Shown in pieces: positions 23,666 through 33,500 of a stretch of DNA of 64,000 nt (the stretch's first letter is position 1; each line of letters opens with the position of its first letter). Source of the DNA: Candidatus Amarolinea dominans (lineage in GTDB: Bacteria; Chloroflexota; Anaerolineae; SSC4; Amarolineaceae); NCBI GenBank assembly GCA_016719785.1, contig JADJYJ010000006.1:273035-337034 (forward strand), written 5' to 3'. The notes beneath the pieces are model-generated. The model was not told where the DNA came from. It did not search any database and saw nothing but the letters and a program-made list of their open reading frames with translations. Made by a program: the position numbers and the translations under genes.

Positions 23666-25372
23666 GTGATTAAGTTCGAGCGGGTGTCGTATGCCTATCC
23701 GCAGCAGAGGGCGCCGGTGTTGCGCAACCTGTCGCTGGAGATTGCGGAGGGGGAGTTTGTCCTGGTGGTGGGGCCATCGGGCGCGGGCAAGTCAACGTTT
23801 CTGCGCTGTCTGAACGGCCTGGTGCCCCATTTCTACGGCGGACGCTTCAGCGGGCAGGTGCGCGTGGCGGGTCGCGATCCGGTCAACCTGGAGCCGCGCG
23901 GCATGGCCGACGCGGTTGGCTTTGTGTTCCAGGACCCGGAGGCGCAGTTCGTTGTGGACACCGTGGAAGATGAACTGGTCTTTGCGCTGGAGAATTTCGC
24001 CCTGCCGCAGGCCGTGATGCGCAAACGGGTCGAAGAGGTGCTCGATCAACTCGGCATCGCGCACCTGCGCAGCCGCCGCGTCTCCACCCTGTCGGGCGGT
24101 GAAAAGCAGCGCGTGGCCCTGGCCGCCGTGATGACGCTGCATCCGCAGGTGCTTGTGCTGGATGAACCAACCTCTCAGCTCGACCCGCAGGCGGCCGAAG
24201 AAGTGCTGATCGCCCTGCGCCAGTTGAACGAAGACCTGGGACTGACGGTCATCCTGTCTGAGCATCGCCTGGAACGCGTGGTGCAGTACGCGGACCGCAT
24301 TCTCTACTTCCCCGGCGCCGGCGCACCAATCGTGGATGGCACGCCGGATGATGTCCTGAGCCAGGTGCCGCTGACGCCGCCGCTGGTCACGCTGGGCAAG
24401 GCGCTGGGCTGGCGCCCGCTGCCGCTCACGATCAAGGACGCGCGTCGCTTTGCCCGTCAGTTGGACCTGACACCCCTGCGCGGCCAGGCCGTAGCCCCCC
24501 AGCCAGGCGACAAGGTGGCGCCCAGCGTGCAGATCGAGAACGCCTGGTATGACTACGCGGGTCGCGAGGCGTTGCGTGGGGTGTCGCTGACCTTTCGCCC
24601 CGGCGAACTGGTGGCATTGATGGGGCGCAACGGGGCCGGCAAAACCACCCTGATGAAGCTGCTGGTGGGACTGCTGCGCGCCAAGCAGGGCCGCATCCGC
24701 CTCGCCGGCGCCCATGGCTATGCGGGCCGTGCCGCGCCTGGTCACAGCCAGGGCAACGGCCAACACGCCGCGGACCTGTTGGTGGACACGAGCAAGCTCT
24801 CCCTGGATGAGATCGTCAAGACCGTGGGCTATGTGCCGCAGGACCCCGGCCTGCTGCTTTTCCAGGACACTCTGGCGCAGGAATTGACCTTCACACGCAA
24901 CGGACATGCCCTGCCGGCCGATCGGCCGGCCGACCAGGCGCTGCTCGCCAGCCTGGGCCTGGCGCATTTGAGCGATCATTACCCGCGCGACCTGAGCGGC
25001 GGCGAACGCCAGCGCGCGGCCCTGGCCGCGATCCTGGTGGCCGATCCACAAGTGCTGCTTCTGGACGAACCGACGCGGGGCTTGGACTATCAGCAGAAAG
25101 CGGAGTTAGTCAAGCTGCTCAGAAGTTATCGCCAGGCCGGCAAAACGATCATCATGGCGACGCACGATGTCGAGTTGGTGGCGGGGTGCGCCGATCGTGT
25201 CATTCTGTTGGCCGAGGGACAGGTGGTGCTCGATGCGCCCACGCGTATCGCGATGAGCGAATCGTTGGTCTTCGCCTCGCAAATCAACAAGCTCCTGCGC
25301 GATCCGGCGTTTCTGACGGTAGATGACGTGCTGCGTAACATGCAGCGAAACGGCGCCAATCCGTGGCAGTGA
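23666..25372 (+). CDS. ECF transporter duplicated ATPase (A) component
   Basis: This protein of about 568 residues fuses two ABC ATPase domains, equivalent to EcfA1 and EcfA2. The first has GPSGAGKST, LSGGEKQR and VLVLDEPTSQLDP. The second (from about 290) has GRNGAGKTT, a Q-loop in GYVPQDPG, LSGGERQR and VLLLDEPTRGLDY. Both Walker B Glu residues are present, so both sites should work. The GTG at 23666 (VIKFERVSYAYP) is the only plausible start ahead of the first strand; the ribosome site is weak (AGAGG, 13 bases). With the T component upstream and the S component downstream it completes an ECF importer. Confidence 0.95.
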   Translation: MIKFERVSYAYPQQRAPVLRNLSLEIAEGEFVLVVGPSGAGKSTFLRCLNGLVPHFYGGRFSGQVRVAGRDPVNLEPRGMADAVGFVFQDPEAQFVVDTVEDELVFALENFALPQAVMRKRVEEVLDQLGIAHLRSRRVSTLSGGEKQRVALAAVMTLHPQVLVLDEPTSQLDPQAAEEVLIALRQLNEDLGLTVILSEHRLERVVQYADRILYFPGAGAPIVDGTPDDVLSQVPLTPPLVTLGKALGWRPLPLTIKDARRFARQLDLTPLRGQAVAPQPGDKVAPSVQIENAWYDYAGREALRGVSLTFRPGELVALMGRNGAGKTTLMKLLVGLLRAKQGRIRLAGAHGYAGRAAPGHSQGNGQHAADLLVDTSKLSLDEIVKTVGYVPQDPGLLLFQDTLAQELTFTRNGHALPADRPADQALLASLGLAHLSDHYPRDLSGGERQRAALAAILVADPQVLLLDEPTRGLDYQQKAELVKLLRSYRQAGKTIIMATHDVELVAGCADRVILLAEGQVVLDAPTRIAMSESLVFASQINKLLRDPAFLTVDDVLRNMQRNGANPWQ

Positions 25373-25390
25373 GCGCAGGCAGCGATGTTC

Positions 25391-25419
25391 TTGCCACGAA
25401 TTACACGAATTGACACGAA
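25391..25419 (+). repeat. Single arm of the CACGAATT repeat family
   Basis: TTGCCACGAATTACACGAAT and its continuation GACACGAA is the same quasi-periodic sequence as at 7317-7430, here without the inverted partner. It lies at the junction between the ECF ATPase and the second methyltransferase gene. Confidence 0.7.
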
Positions 25420-25426
25420 ACGAGGC

Positions 25427-25455
25427 TTGAAGTTTCTCTAGCTGTGTAGTAGAAT
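25427..25455 (+). promoter_or_regulatory. Possible promoter of the second methyltransferase
   Basis: TTGAAG (25427-25432), 17-base spacer and TAGAAT (25450-25455), about 60 bases before the ATG. Like the first methylase, this gene appears to bring its own promoter. Confidence 0.55.
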
Positions 25456-25514
25456 CGTGCCATAGACAATGAAATCATCGTCACACCAGAGACACAGGAA
25501 TCTCTCAACCTCCA

Positions 25515-27217
25515 ATGAGCATTGCACGACTATCCAGAGACCGAAAGCGACAACTGGGGCAGTTCTTTACGCCACCGGCGACGGCTACAGCCATCGTACG
25601 CGATCTAACGATCTTGCCTGCGTACCGGGTTCTTGAGCCGTCGTTCGGCAATGGGTCATTCGTTTTTGCAATCGTGGATGCACTAACCAAAGTCATTCGA
25701 TCCACCGAAATTCAAACCTGGCGCCGCGATCATCTCTACGGCTGTGAAGTTGACGATGTAGCATTCGCACGATTCTCAGAGAAGTGGGACAAGGCGGGGC
25801 TTGGCCCTCTTCCTCCCCACATGGAGAATTCCGATTTCTTCAGGTGGATGCCTCCCGGATCTGATCGAAGCGCGGCCACCAACCGGCAACGATACTTTGC
25901 CAGCCGCCTTGAAATGTTCGATCTAATCATCGGAAATCCTCCTTTTGGTGGCAGCATTGATCCCTCTATTCAAGATGAACTCGACGACATATTCGGGGTG
26001 CGAAACTCTCGCAAGATCAAGAAGGAGACATACGCATTTTTCATCGTCAAGTGTGTTGATCTGCTCAAGCCGGGCGGCAAGCTTGTTTTCATCTGTAGTG
26101 ACACGATTTTGACAATTCCCACTATGACCGGCCTACGTTCATGGCTCCAGGAAACCTGCCTTGTGGACGTTTCGGTTGTGCCCGGTTCATTTGCAGATAC
26201 GAATCAGGACATGCTTCTCCTTTCGCTGACCAAGCGGGCCAACGAACCCCGGCGTGTCTCGATATTTGGAGTGGACATGTCGTTGATTGAGATCGAATCT
26301 ACCCCAAACGTCAGTTGGAGGGTCAACGGCGAGTATGCGAAATACTTCACCGGCGTCCTCGTTGGCGACAAAATGGTTGCCACCTCCGGCATGACGATCG
26401 GCAACAATGAGCTGTTCCTTCGCCCAATCCAGCAAGGCGCAGTTGATGAACCTTACGAGTTTCGGTTTGATTCACAGGCTATCACGGTAAAGAATGCAAT
26501 CGCGCACGTCTGGGCAAAGTCTCCCAGGGCCAATTGCAGCATATCGCAGAACAGGAGGCGCGCGGTGCAGTAGAGAAGATCGTGTCTTGGCAGAAGCTAG
26601 ATACAACGCGTCGAATCGCATTACCCCACAGTGACTATTGTTCCTATAACAAAGCAACGTCACGAATCCTCTACTCCGAACCCGAGTGGGTCATCTTCTG
26701 GCGTGACAATGGTGATTATGTTTATACGTTCAAGAAGACAGGAAATTGGTATCTTCATGGTGTTGGCGGAATGAAGTATTTTGGGCGAGAGGGTTTGACG
26801 TGGTCACTTATCGCACCGAGACTCTACGCACGGTACCTGCCATCAGGGTATATTCTCGATAGCGGCGCGCCGTGTGCCTTTCTGCGACCGGGAGTTCCTC
26901 ACGATGAACTATTCTTCATTATCGGATGGGCGCTCACTGACCTTTGCACGCGCATTCTAAAGGATGTTCTGAATCACACGAGAAACATTCAGAGTAAGGA
27001 CTTCGAGCGGCTTCCATACCCAACATGGGTTCCGCCGCACCTCAAGGCGGAAGCCATTCGTCATGTTCAGGTCATCATTTCGCTCGCTATGTCGGGGCGA
27101 GAGTTCACCTTCAAAAGCGAGGAGGTGCAATCTCTCAACGAGCTGTACGCCTGGAGGCAGGAGCCTGTCCAAGCGTGCTCACGCAGGACGTCACCGAAGC
27201 AAATGGCTTTGTTCTGA
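25515..27217 (+). pseudogene. Eco57I/TaqI-type adenine-specific DNA methyltransferase, frameshifted
   Basis: The first frame (25515 to 26573) begins MSIARLSRDRKRQLGQFFTP, a typical N-terminus of gamma-type N6-adenine methylases. It has SAM motif I in VLEPSFGNGSFV and the catalytic NPPFGG at about residue 141. The match then continues in another frame (open from 26471, ending 27217) with IVSWQKLDTTRRIALPHSDY, GREGLTWSLIAPRLYARYLP and LPYPTWVPP, a target-recognition-like region. Inserting one base near 26505-26515 would restore one protein of about 567 residues. The GC content and codon use are visibly lower than in the neighbours, which suggests transfer. It interrupts the ECF transporter genes. 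A sequencing error cannot be excluded. Confidence 0.85.
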
Positions 27218-27250
27218 TGTTGTACATAGGACTTCCTACTGTTGACCAAA

Positions 27251-28042
27251 ATGACTCACTGGCTCAACGCCGCTATCCTGCTCCTTGCCAGCGCCATCGG
27301 CGCGGTGGCGTTCGTGGCGCCCTTTTTCAGCCTGGAGACAGCGCTGCCCGGCGACGGCGGCGCGCTATCGCACGCGGCCGATGCGCCTTTCTTCCTCATC
27401 CTGCTGATCGTCATCTGCCTGGGCGCGGTGCTGTTGAACCTGTCGGCTGGGCAGATGAACACGCGCACCGTCGCGGTGCTTGGCATTTTGACCGCGTTCA
27501 ACGCGGTGTTGCGTGCGCTGCCCGGCCCTGGCGGCTTCAACGCCATCTTTTTCCTGCCCATCCTGGCCGGGCATGTCTACGGCGCGACCTTTGGCTTTCT
27601 GCTCGGTTCCCTGTCGCTCCTGGTATCGGCGCTGTTGGGCGGCGGCGTGGGGCCGTGGCTCCCCTTTCAGATGTTCGCCACCGGCTGGGTGGGAATGCTG
27701 GGCGCATTGGCGCCGAGTTGGCCCCGCCATCCCCGGCGTGAAGTGCTCCTGCTGGCCGTCTGGGGATTGTTCCTCGGCCTCCTGTTCGGCGCCATCATGA
27801 ACCTCTGGTTCTGGCCTTTCGTCTTTCGCCCCGATCAAGCCGCCCTCTACTGGCAGCCTGGCCTGGGGTTGGCGGGCATCCTGCAGCGCTACCTGCCTTT
27901 TTACCTGGTCACCTCACTGGCCTGGGACCTGTGGCGGGCTGGCGGCAATGCCCTGCTCATCCTGTTTCTCGGCCTGCCGGTGCTGCGCCTCCTGCGCCGC
28001 TTTCAACTGCGCTTTCGCTTCGAGATCACTTCCGAAGAATAA
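27251..28042 (+). CDS. ECF transporter substrate-binding (S) component, probably for cobalamin (CbrT-like)
   Basis: This 263-residue membrane protein has about six to eight helices. The segment FLPILAGHVYGATFGFLLGSLS and then GGGVGPWLPFQMFATGWVGMLGA matches the G.GPW.P.QM block of ECF S proteins of the CbrT/PF12822 kind. S components bind the vitamin and toggle in the membrane on the T/A module. The ATG at 27251 is preferred over a TTG three codons earlier; neither has a good ribosome site. The T and A genes of the same system lie upstream, and the whole set follows a cobalamin riboswitch. That makes B12 or a corrinoid precursor the likely substrate; the specificity itself is inferred from context. 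Confidence 0.85.
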   Translation: MTHWLNAAILLLASAIGAVAFVAPFFSLETALPGDGGALSHAADAPFFLILLIVICLGAVLLNLSAGQMNTRTVAVLGILTAFNAVLRALPGPGGFNAIFFLPILAGHVYGATFGFLLGSLSLLVSALLGGGVGPWLPFQMFATGWVGMLGALAPSWPRHPRREVLLLAVWGLFLGLLFGAIMNLWFWPFVFRPDQAALYWQPGLGLAGILQRYLPFYLVTSLAWDLWRAGGNALLILFLGLPVLRLLRRFQLRFRFEITSEE

Positions 28043-28089
28043 GCCGATTTTTGATTTTCGATTTTCTTCTCACACCTCGCATCTCAAAT

Positions 28090-28118
28090 TTGACCAATCG
28101 TACCCTTTTGGATAAAAT
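28090..28118 (+). promoter_or_regulatory. groESL promoter
   Basis: TTGACC (28090-28095), 17-base spacer, TAAAAT (28113-28118). The start of transcription would fall at the left arm of the CIRCE element. Confidence 0.8.
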
Positions 28119-28127
28119 GGCCCCGGA

Positions 28128-28154
28128 TTAGCACTCTGATATTTTGAGTGCTAA
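28128..28154. promoter_or_regulatory. CIRCE element (HrcA operator)
   Basis: Exact consensus TTAGCACTC - 9 bases - GAGTGCTAA. HrcA bound here would repress groESL until heat or misfolded protein titrates GroEL. No hrcA gene is in this window. Confidence 0.97.
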
Positions 28155-28224
28155 CCGGTGTGTAGAAAAAACGAATCAATTCTAACACATCAATCATGGG
28201 ATACCATTGAGGAGGCATAAGCAT

Positions 28225-28515
28225 ATGAAGCTTCGACCACTAGGTGATCGGATCGTTGTTGAGCCGGCAGAGCAGGAAGAGCGCACGGCAAGCGGAATCA
28301 TCTTGCCGGAGACCGCAAAAGAGAAGCCACAAGAGGGTAAGGTCATTGCGGCCGGCCCGGGCAAGCTGAACGAAGACGGCAGCCGCAGTCCGATGGACAC
28401 CACCGTTGGCGACCGTGTTTTGTACGCCAAGTACGCGGGCACCGAAGTGAAGTTGGACGGCAAGAAGTTACTCATCCTGCGCGAGAGTGACATCCTGGCA
28501 GTACTCGAATCATAA
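28225..28515 (+). CDS. groS: Co-chaperonin GroES
   Basis: A 96-residue GroES, the heptameric lid of the GroEL chamber. It starts MKLRPLGDRIVVEP and has the mobile loop (EERTASGIILPETAKEKPQEG) and the C-terminal LRESDILAVLES. The ATG follows TGAGGAGG, 10 bases upstream. It is the first gene of the CIRCE-controlled operon and is followed by groEL after 54 bases. Confidence 0.98.
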   Translation: MKLRPLGDRIVVEPAEQEERTASGIILPETAKEKPQEGKVIAAGPGKLNEDGSRSPMDTTVGDRVLYAKYAGTEVKLDGKKLLILRESDILAVLES

Positions 28516-28569
28516 TTGTCACCTGTTGACAGCGCGCAAATCAAACAAGAACCTGGGAGATAGAGCAAT

Positions 28570-30213
28570 ATGGCAAAGCAGATCAGTTTTAGCGAAGAAG
28601 CACGACGCAATTTGAAGGTGGGCATTGACGCTCTGGCCAATGCCGTGAAGACCACCCTTGGCCCTAAGGGCCGCAACGTAGCCCTGGATAAGAAATGGGG
28701 CGCCCCTACCGTCACGCATGACGGCGTCACCGTGGCCAAGGAAATCGAACTGGCCGATCCGTATCAGAATATGGGCGCGCAGCTTCTGAAGGAAGCCGCC
28801 ACCAAGACCAACGACATTGCCGGCGACGGCACCACCACCGCGACCGTGTTGGCGCAGGCGATTGTACACGAAGGTCTGCGCAACGTGGCTGCGGGCGCCA
28901 ACCCCATGCTGCTCAAGCGCGGTATCGAGAAGGGCACCGCTGCGGTTGTCAAGGCCATCCGCAGCCAGGCGATTGAAATCACCACCAAGGAAGAGATCGC
29001 GAACGTGGCTGCCATTTCCGCGCAGGATCGCGAGATCGGCGACCTGATTGCCGCTGTCATGGACAAGGTGGGCAAGGACGGCGTCATCACCGTGGAAGAG
29101 AGCAAGGGTTTGCTCTTCGAGACCGAGTATGTCGAAGGCATGCAGTTCGACCGCGGCTACATCAGCGCCTATTTCATCACCAACGCCGAGCGCATGGAAG
29201 CGGTGCTGGAGAATCCTTACATCCTGATCACCGACAAGAAGATCTCCGCAGCCGCCGACATCGTGCCGCTGTTGGAAAAAGTGATGGTGTCGGGCCGTCG
29301 CGAAATCGTCATCGTTGCCGAAGACGTGGACGGCGAAGCGCTGGCGACCCTGGTCTTGAACAAGCTGCGTGGCATGTTCAACGTCGTGGCGATCAAGGCC
29401 CCGGGCTTTGGCGATCGCCGCAAGGCCATGTTGCAGGACATCGCCGTGTTGACCGGCGGCAGCGTCATCACCGAAGAACTGGGCCGCAAACTGGAAACCA
29501 CCCAGATTACCGACCTCGGCCGTGCCGACAAGATGGTCTCCACCAAGGATAACACCACGTTGGTGGGCGGCGCCGGTGAGTCTGGGGAGATCAAGGGCCG
29601 TATCGAGCAGATTCGGGCCGAGATTGATAAGAGCACCAGCGACTACGACAAAGAGAAGCTGCAGGAGCGCCTGGCTCGTTTGGCCGGCGGTGTGGCGATC
29701 ATCCGCGTCGGCGCGGGTACCGAAGTCGAACTCAAGGAAAAGAAACATCGCGTCGAGGATGCGTTGAGCGCGACCCGTGCAGCCGTCGAAGAAGGGATTG
29801 TTCCCGGCGGCGGCGTGGCCCTGTTGAACGCCGTCAGCGCCCTGGACGACGTGGCGACTGACTTCGAAGATGAAAAGACCGGCGTCAAACTTCTGCGCCG
29901 CGCCCTCGAAGAGCCGATGCGCCAACTCGCTGTGAATGCCGGTCAGGACGGCGCCGTGGTGGTCGAGAATGTCCGCCGCGCGCAGGATGCTGCGGGCAAC
30001 CCACGCATTGGCTACAATGTGATGAGCGAAACCTACGTTGACATGGTCAAGGAAGGCATCATTGACCCGGCCAAGGTAACTCGCGGTGGTCTGGAGAATG
30101 CGGCCTCGATCGCGGCCATGATTCTGACGACCGAAGCCCTCATCACCGACATTCCTGAAAAGGAAAAGGCCCCGGCTGGGCCGCCTCAGGGCGGCGGCGG
30201 TATGGACTTCTAG
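28570..30213 (+). CDS. groL: Chaperonin GroEL
   Basis: A 547-residue Hsp60 chaperonin that forms a double ring and folds proteins with ATP. Conserved features are TTLGPKGRNV, the ATP-binding GDGTTTATVLAQ, the apical-domain RGYISAYFITN, the hinge AVEEGIVPGGGVALL and a C-terminal PPQGGGGMDF. That is a Gly-Met-like tail in reduced form. The length is full and the start follows GGGAGATAG. It shares the CIRCE promoter with groES and ends at a strong terminator at 30276-30305. Confidence 0.99.
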   Translation: MAKQISFSEEARRNLKVGIDALANAVKTTLGPKGRNVALDKKWGAPTVTHDGVTVAKEIELADPYQNMGAQLLKEAATKTNDIAGDGTTTATVLAQAIVHEGLRNVAAGANPMLLKRGIEKGTAAVVKAIRSQAIEITTKEEIANVAAISAQDREIGDLIAAVMDKVGKDGVITVEESKGLLFETEYVEGMQFDRGYISAYFITNAERMEAVLENPYILITDKKISAAADIVPLLEKVMVSGRREIVIVAEDVDGEALATLVLNKLRGMFNVVAIKAPGFGDRRKAMLQDIAVLTGGSVITEELGRKLETTQITDLGRADKMVSTKDNTTLVGGAGESGEIKGRIEQIRAEIDKSTSDYDKEKLQERLARLAGGVAIIRVGAGTEVELKEKKHRVEDALSATRAAVEEGIVPGGGVALLNAVSALDDVATDFEDEKTGVKLLRRALEEPMRQLAVNAGQDGAVVVENVRRAQDAAGNPRIGYNVMSETYVDMVKEGIIDPAKVTRGGLENAASIAAMILTTEALITDIPEKEKAPAGPPQGGGGMDF

Positions 30214-30275
30214 GACCGACCCGCCTGCCGATAGCCTTATCCGCCATCGGCGCCAATGGCGTCAATGCATGAAAC

Positions 30276-30305
30276 AAAAGCCCACCTCAGTACTGAGGTG
30301 GGCTT
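30276..30305 (+). terminator. Terminator of groESL
   Basis: Perfect stem AAAAGCCCACCTCA / TGAGGTGGGCTTTT around GTAC, ending in TTTT, 60 bases after the groEL stop. Confidence 0.95.
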
Positions 30306-30311
30306 TTCATT

Positions 30312-30407
30312 CTGCCCTGACCTATGGTAAACTATCTGCCCTGACCTATGGTAAACTATCTGCCCTGGCCTATGATAAACTATCTGCCCTGGCCTATGAT
30401 AAACTAT
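30312..30407 (+). repeat. Four tandem copies of a 24-bp unit
   Basis: Units CTGCCCTGACCTATGGTAAA-CTAT at 30312 and 30336, and the variant with GGCCTATGATAAA at 30360 and 30384. The copies are head to tail without spacers and lie between the groESL terminator and the kinase gene. Each contains a TATGGT or TATGAT hexamer followed by AAACT. Bases 30408-30529 hold no other feature I can support besides the kinase leader. Confidence 0.95.
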
Positions 30408-30529
30408 TTATGCGCATGACCAGCCAGGCAGTCAGAGTCACTCGCCTTCCCTTGTCCTGTCAACCCCCCCGAATATCCATCCGGCGCCTTCCTCCGATGA
30501 GGCTCTGGCCGATTGGGAGCTTCACATCT

Positions 30530-33500
30530 ATGCCAAACGAGAGCAACGATCAACGCACCTGGGACGCCTTTTTCTGGATCCAGACTGGCAATCTGGCGCT
30601 GATCTATGTCATCATGGGGGGCATTGGCCTCGCCTTTCGCGCCTACAACCAGATCGTGGTGGGTAGCATCATTGCGGTTGCCGCCATTCTGGTCTACTAC
30701 CGCCTGTGGCGTGTCGGCCGTCAGCAGCCCTATCGTCCTCTGCGCATCGGCATGCTGATTCTCATCAGTTGCATCCTCTATACCGGCGGTATCTTCGTCA
30801 TGGGCGGGGCGCGCAGCCCTGCTATTTTTCTTTATGTGATTCCCATCCTGACCGCCGGCCAATTCCTCCCGCCGCGTTGGTTTGTCGCCATCGCCGCCTT
30901 CTGCTTTGGGATCTTCAATCTGCTGGCTGTGATCGAATGGCAGCAGCAGATTGACACCACTCCCTGGTTGTTCTACGCACCGCCTGGCCCTTTCACCGTG
31001 GCCGATCTTGTGCAAGCCAGTATGCTGGTCCTGCTGCTGTGCGCGGTGACAATGTTGAGCTACTGGCGTTCCAACCATGCCATGCACAGTTCGTTTGCCG
31101 CGCTGCGCGATAGCGAAGAGCGCTTTCGCGATCTGTTCGAAAACGCCACCGATCTCATCCAAATTGTGAATGGCGACAGTCATTATCAATTCGTCAATCA
31201 CGCCTGGCGCCGCACCCTGGGCTATACCGACGCCGAAGCGTTGCAGTTGACGCTGGCCGACGTGATTGCACCGGAATCATGGCCGGCATGCCAGGTTGCA
31301 TATCAGCAGGTGTTGCAAGGCCAATCGGCGCTGGACCTGGAAGCCGCCTTTGTCACACACCAGGGTGGCCGCGTCATCGTGCAAGGCAATGTTACGCCCA
31401 ACATCAAAGACGGCAAATTTTTGGCGACGCGGGGTATTTTTCGCGATGTCACCCAACAGAGAAAGGATGAAGCACGTCAGCGCCGCCTGTTGGAGTTGGC
31501 GGTGGTGCATGGCGACATGTCCAAGCAGTTCTTGACCAGCGGGCTGCAGGCCGTGGATGAGGTTTTGCTGCGCCTGGGAAAGACGCTCGATGTGTCGCGT
31601 GCCTATATCTTCCGCTATCGAACCACGGACCGCCTGTTGGACAATACGCATGAGTGGTGCGCAGAGGGGGTCGCGCCGGAGATTCAGCATCTGCAGGGTA
31701 TTGCCGTCGAAGAAACCATTCCTTCCTGGCAGCACATTCTCGATGAACAGGGCCTGATCATTGCCTCAACCACGCAGCATCTGCCCGAAGAAGTACAGCG
31801 CCTTCTGCGCCCGCAGGGCGTGCAGGCGCTCTTGCTCGTCGTTTTTTCCGTCAACAACCAACTGGCAGGTTTCATCGGGCTGGACGAGGTACGCCACGCG
31901 CGGCAATGGCTGCCGGAGGAGGTGACCGCGGTGCGCAACACCGCCGAGGCCTATGCGCGCCTGTTGGAACGTGAGCAAGCCGAGCGCGAACTGCTGCGCG
32001 CACGCGATGCCGCGTTGGAATCGGCGCGCTTGAAGAGCCAGTTCGTGGCCAACATGAGCCACGAGATTCGCACCCCGATGAACGGCGTCATCGGCATGCT
32101 TGATCTGTTGCACGCCAGCGACCTGAACCCGACGCAGCTCGACTATGTCAACACCGCACACCACAGCGCCGAAGCGCTGCTGTTCATCATCAATGACATT
32201 CTCGACTTTTCCAAGATCGAGGCCGGCAAGATGGAACTGGAACATGACGATTTCGACCTGCAACATGTGGTGGAAGATGTGGCCGAACTGCTGGCACGAC
32301 CGGCGCAGAGCAAGGGACTCGAACTGGCAACCCTCATCCATCGCGATGTGCAGACCCGTCTGCATGGCGACCCCATGCGCCTGCGCCAGGTGTTGACCAA
32401 CCTGGTCAGTAATGCGATCAAGTTTACGGAGCATGGCGAGGTCATTGTCCAGGTGACACGTGAACAGGAGACCGACACGCAGATCATCGTGCGCTTTGTG
32501 GTCTCCGATACCGGCATCGGCATTGTCCCAGAACAACAGAAAACCATTTTCCAGAGTTTCGTGCAGGCCGATGGCTCCACCACGCGCAAGTACGGTGGCA
32601 CTGGGCTGGGCCTGGCCATCAGCAAACAACTGGTGGAGTTGATGGGCGGCAAGATCGGCACGCAGAGCCAACTGGGCCGGGGCAGCATTTTCTGGTTTAC
32701 GGCGGTGTTCGGCAAACAAGCGGCGTTGGCAACTGGCGAGGCAGCGACACCGGCCGATCTCCGCAACGTGCGCGTGCTCGTCGTGGATGACAATGCCACC
32801 AATCGCCTCATCCTGCATCAGCAGTTGTTGAGCTGGGAATGTGTACCGGTGGAAGTGACCGGGGGCGCCGAAGCGCTGACCGCGCTGCGCGACGCACAGC
32901 GGTCGGGCAATCCCTTCCGCGTGGTTCTGTGTGATTGGCAGATGCCCGACATGGATGGTGGCATGTTGAGTGTACAGGTCAAGCGCGACCCCGTGCTGGC
33001 CGCGACGCCGCTGGTCCTGCTGACGTCGGTCGGTGAATTTGGCCTGGAGCGTATGGCCGACACCATCGGTTTTACCGCCAGTCTCACCAAACCGATACGC
33101 CAGCTTGCGCTCTACGATACCCTGGTCACCGTGCTTGGCGCCACACATGAGCCACGCACACCTCGTCAGGCTGGCATGACGGAGACACCCGGACCGGCGC
33201 CGGCACTGATCGCAGGGGGGCATGTCCTCTTGGCCGAAGACAACCCGGTCAACCAGAAGCTCGCCACGCACATCCTCACCCGTCTGGGGTACCAGGTTGA
33301 TGTGGTGGACCATGGCGGGTTGGCGGTGCAGGCCTACATGGAAAAACCCTATGACCTGATCCTGATGGATGTGCAGATGCCAGAGGTGGATGGGTTTACC
33401 GCGACGGAACAGATACGCGAGTTCGAGGCCCGTCGCGGCGGGCATGTGCCCATCATCGCGCTGACCGCCGGCGCGCTGGCCGGCGATCGCGAGCGCTGCC

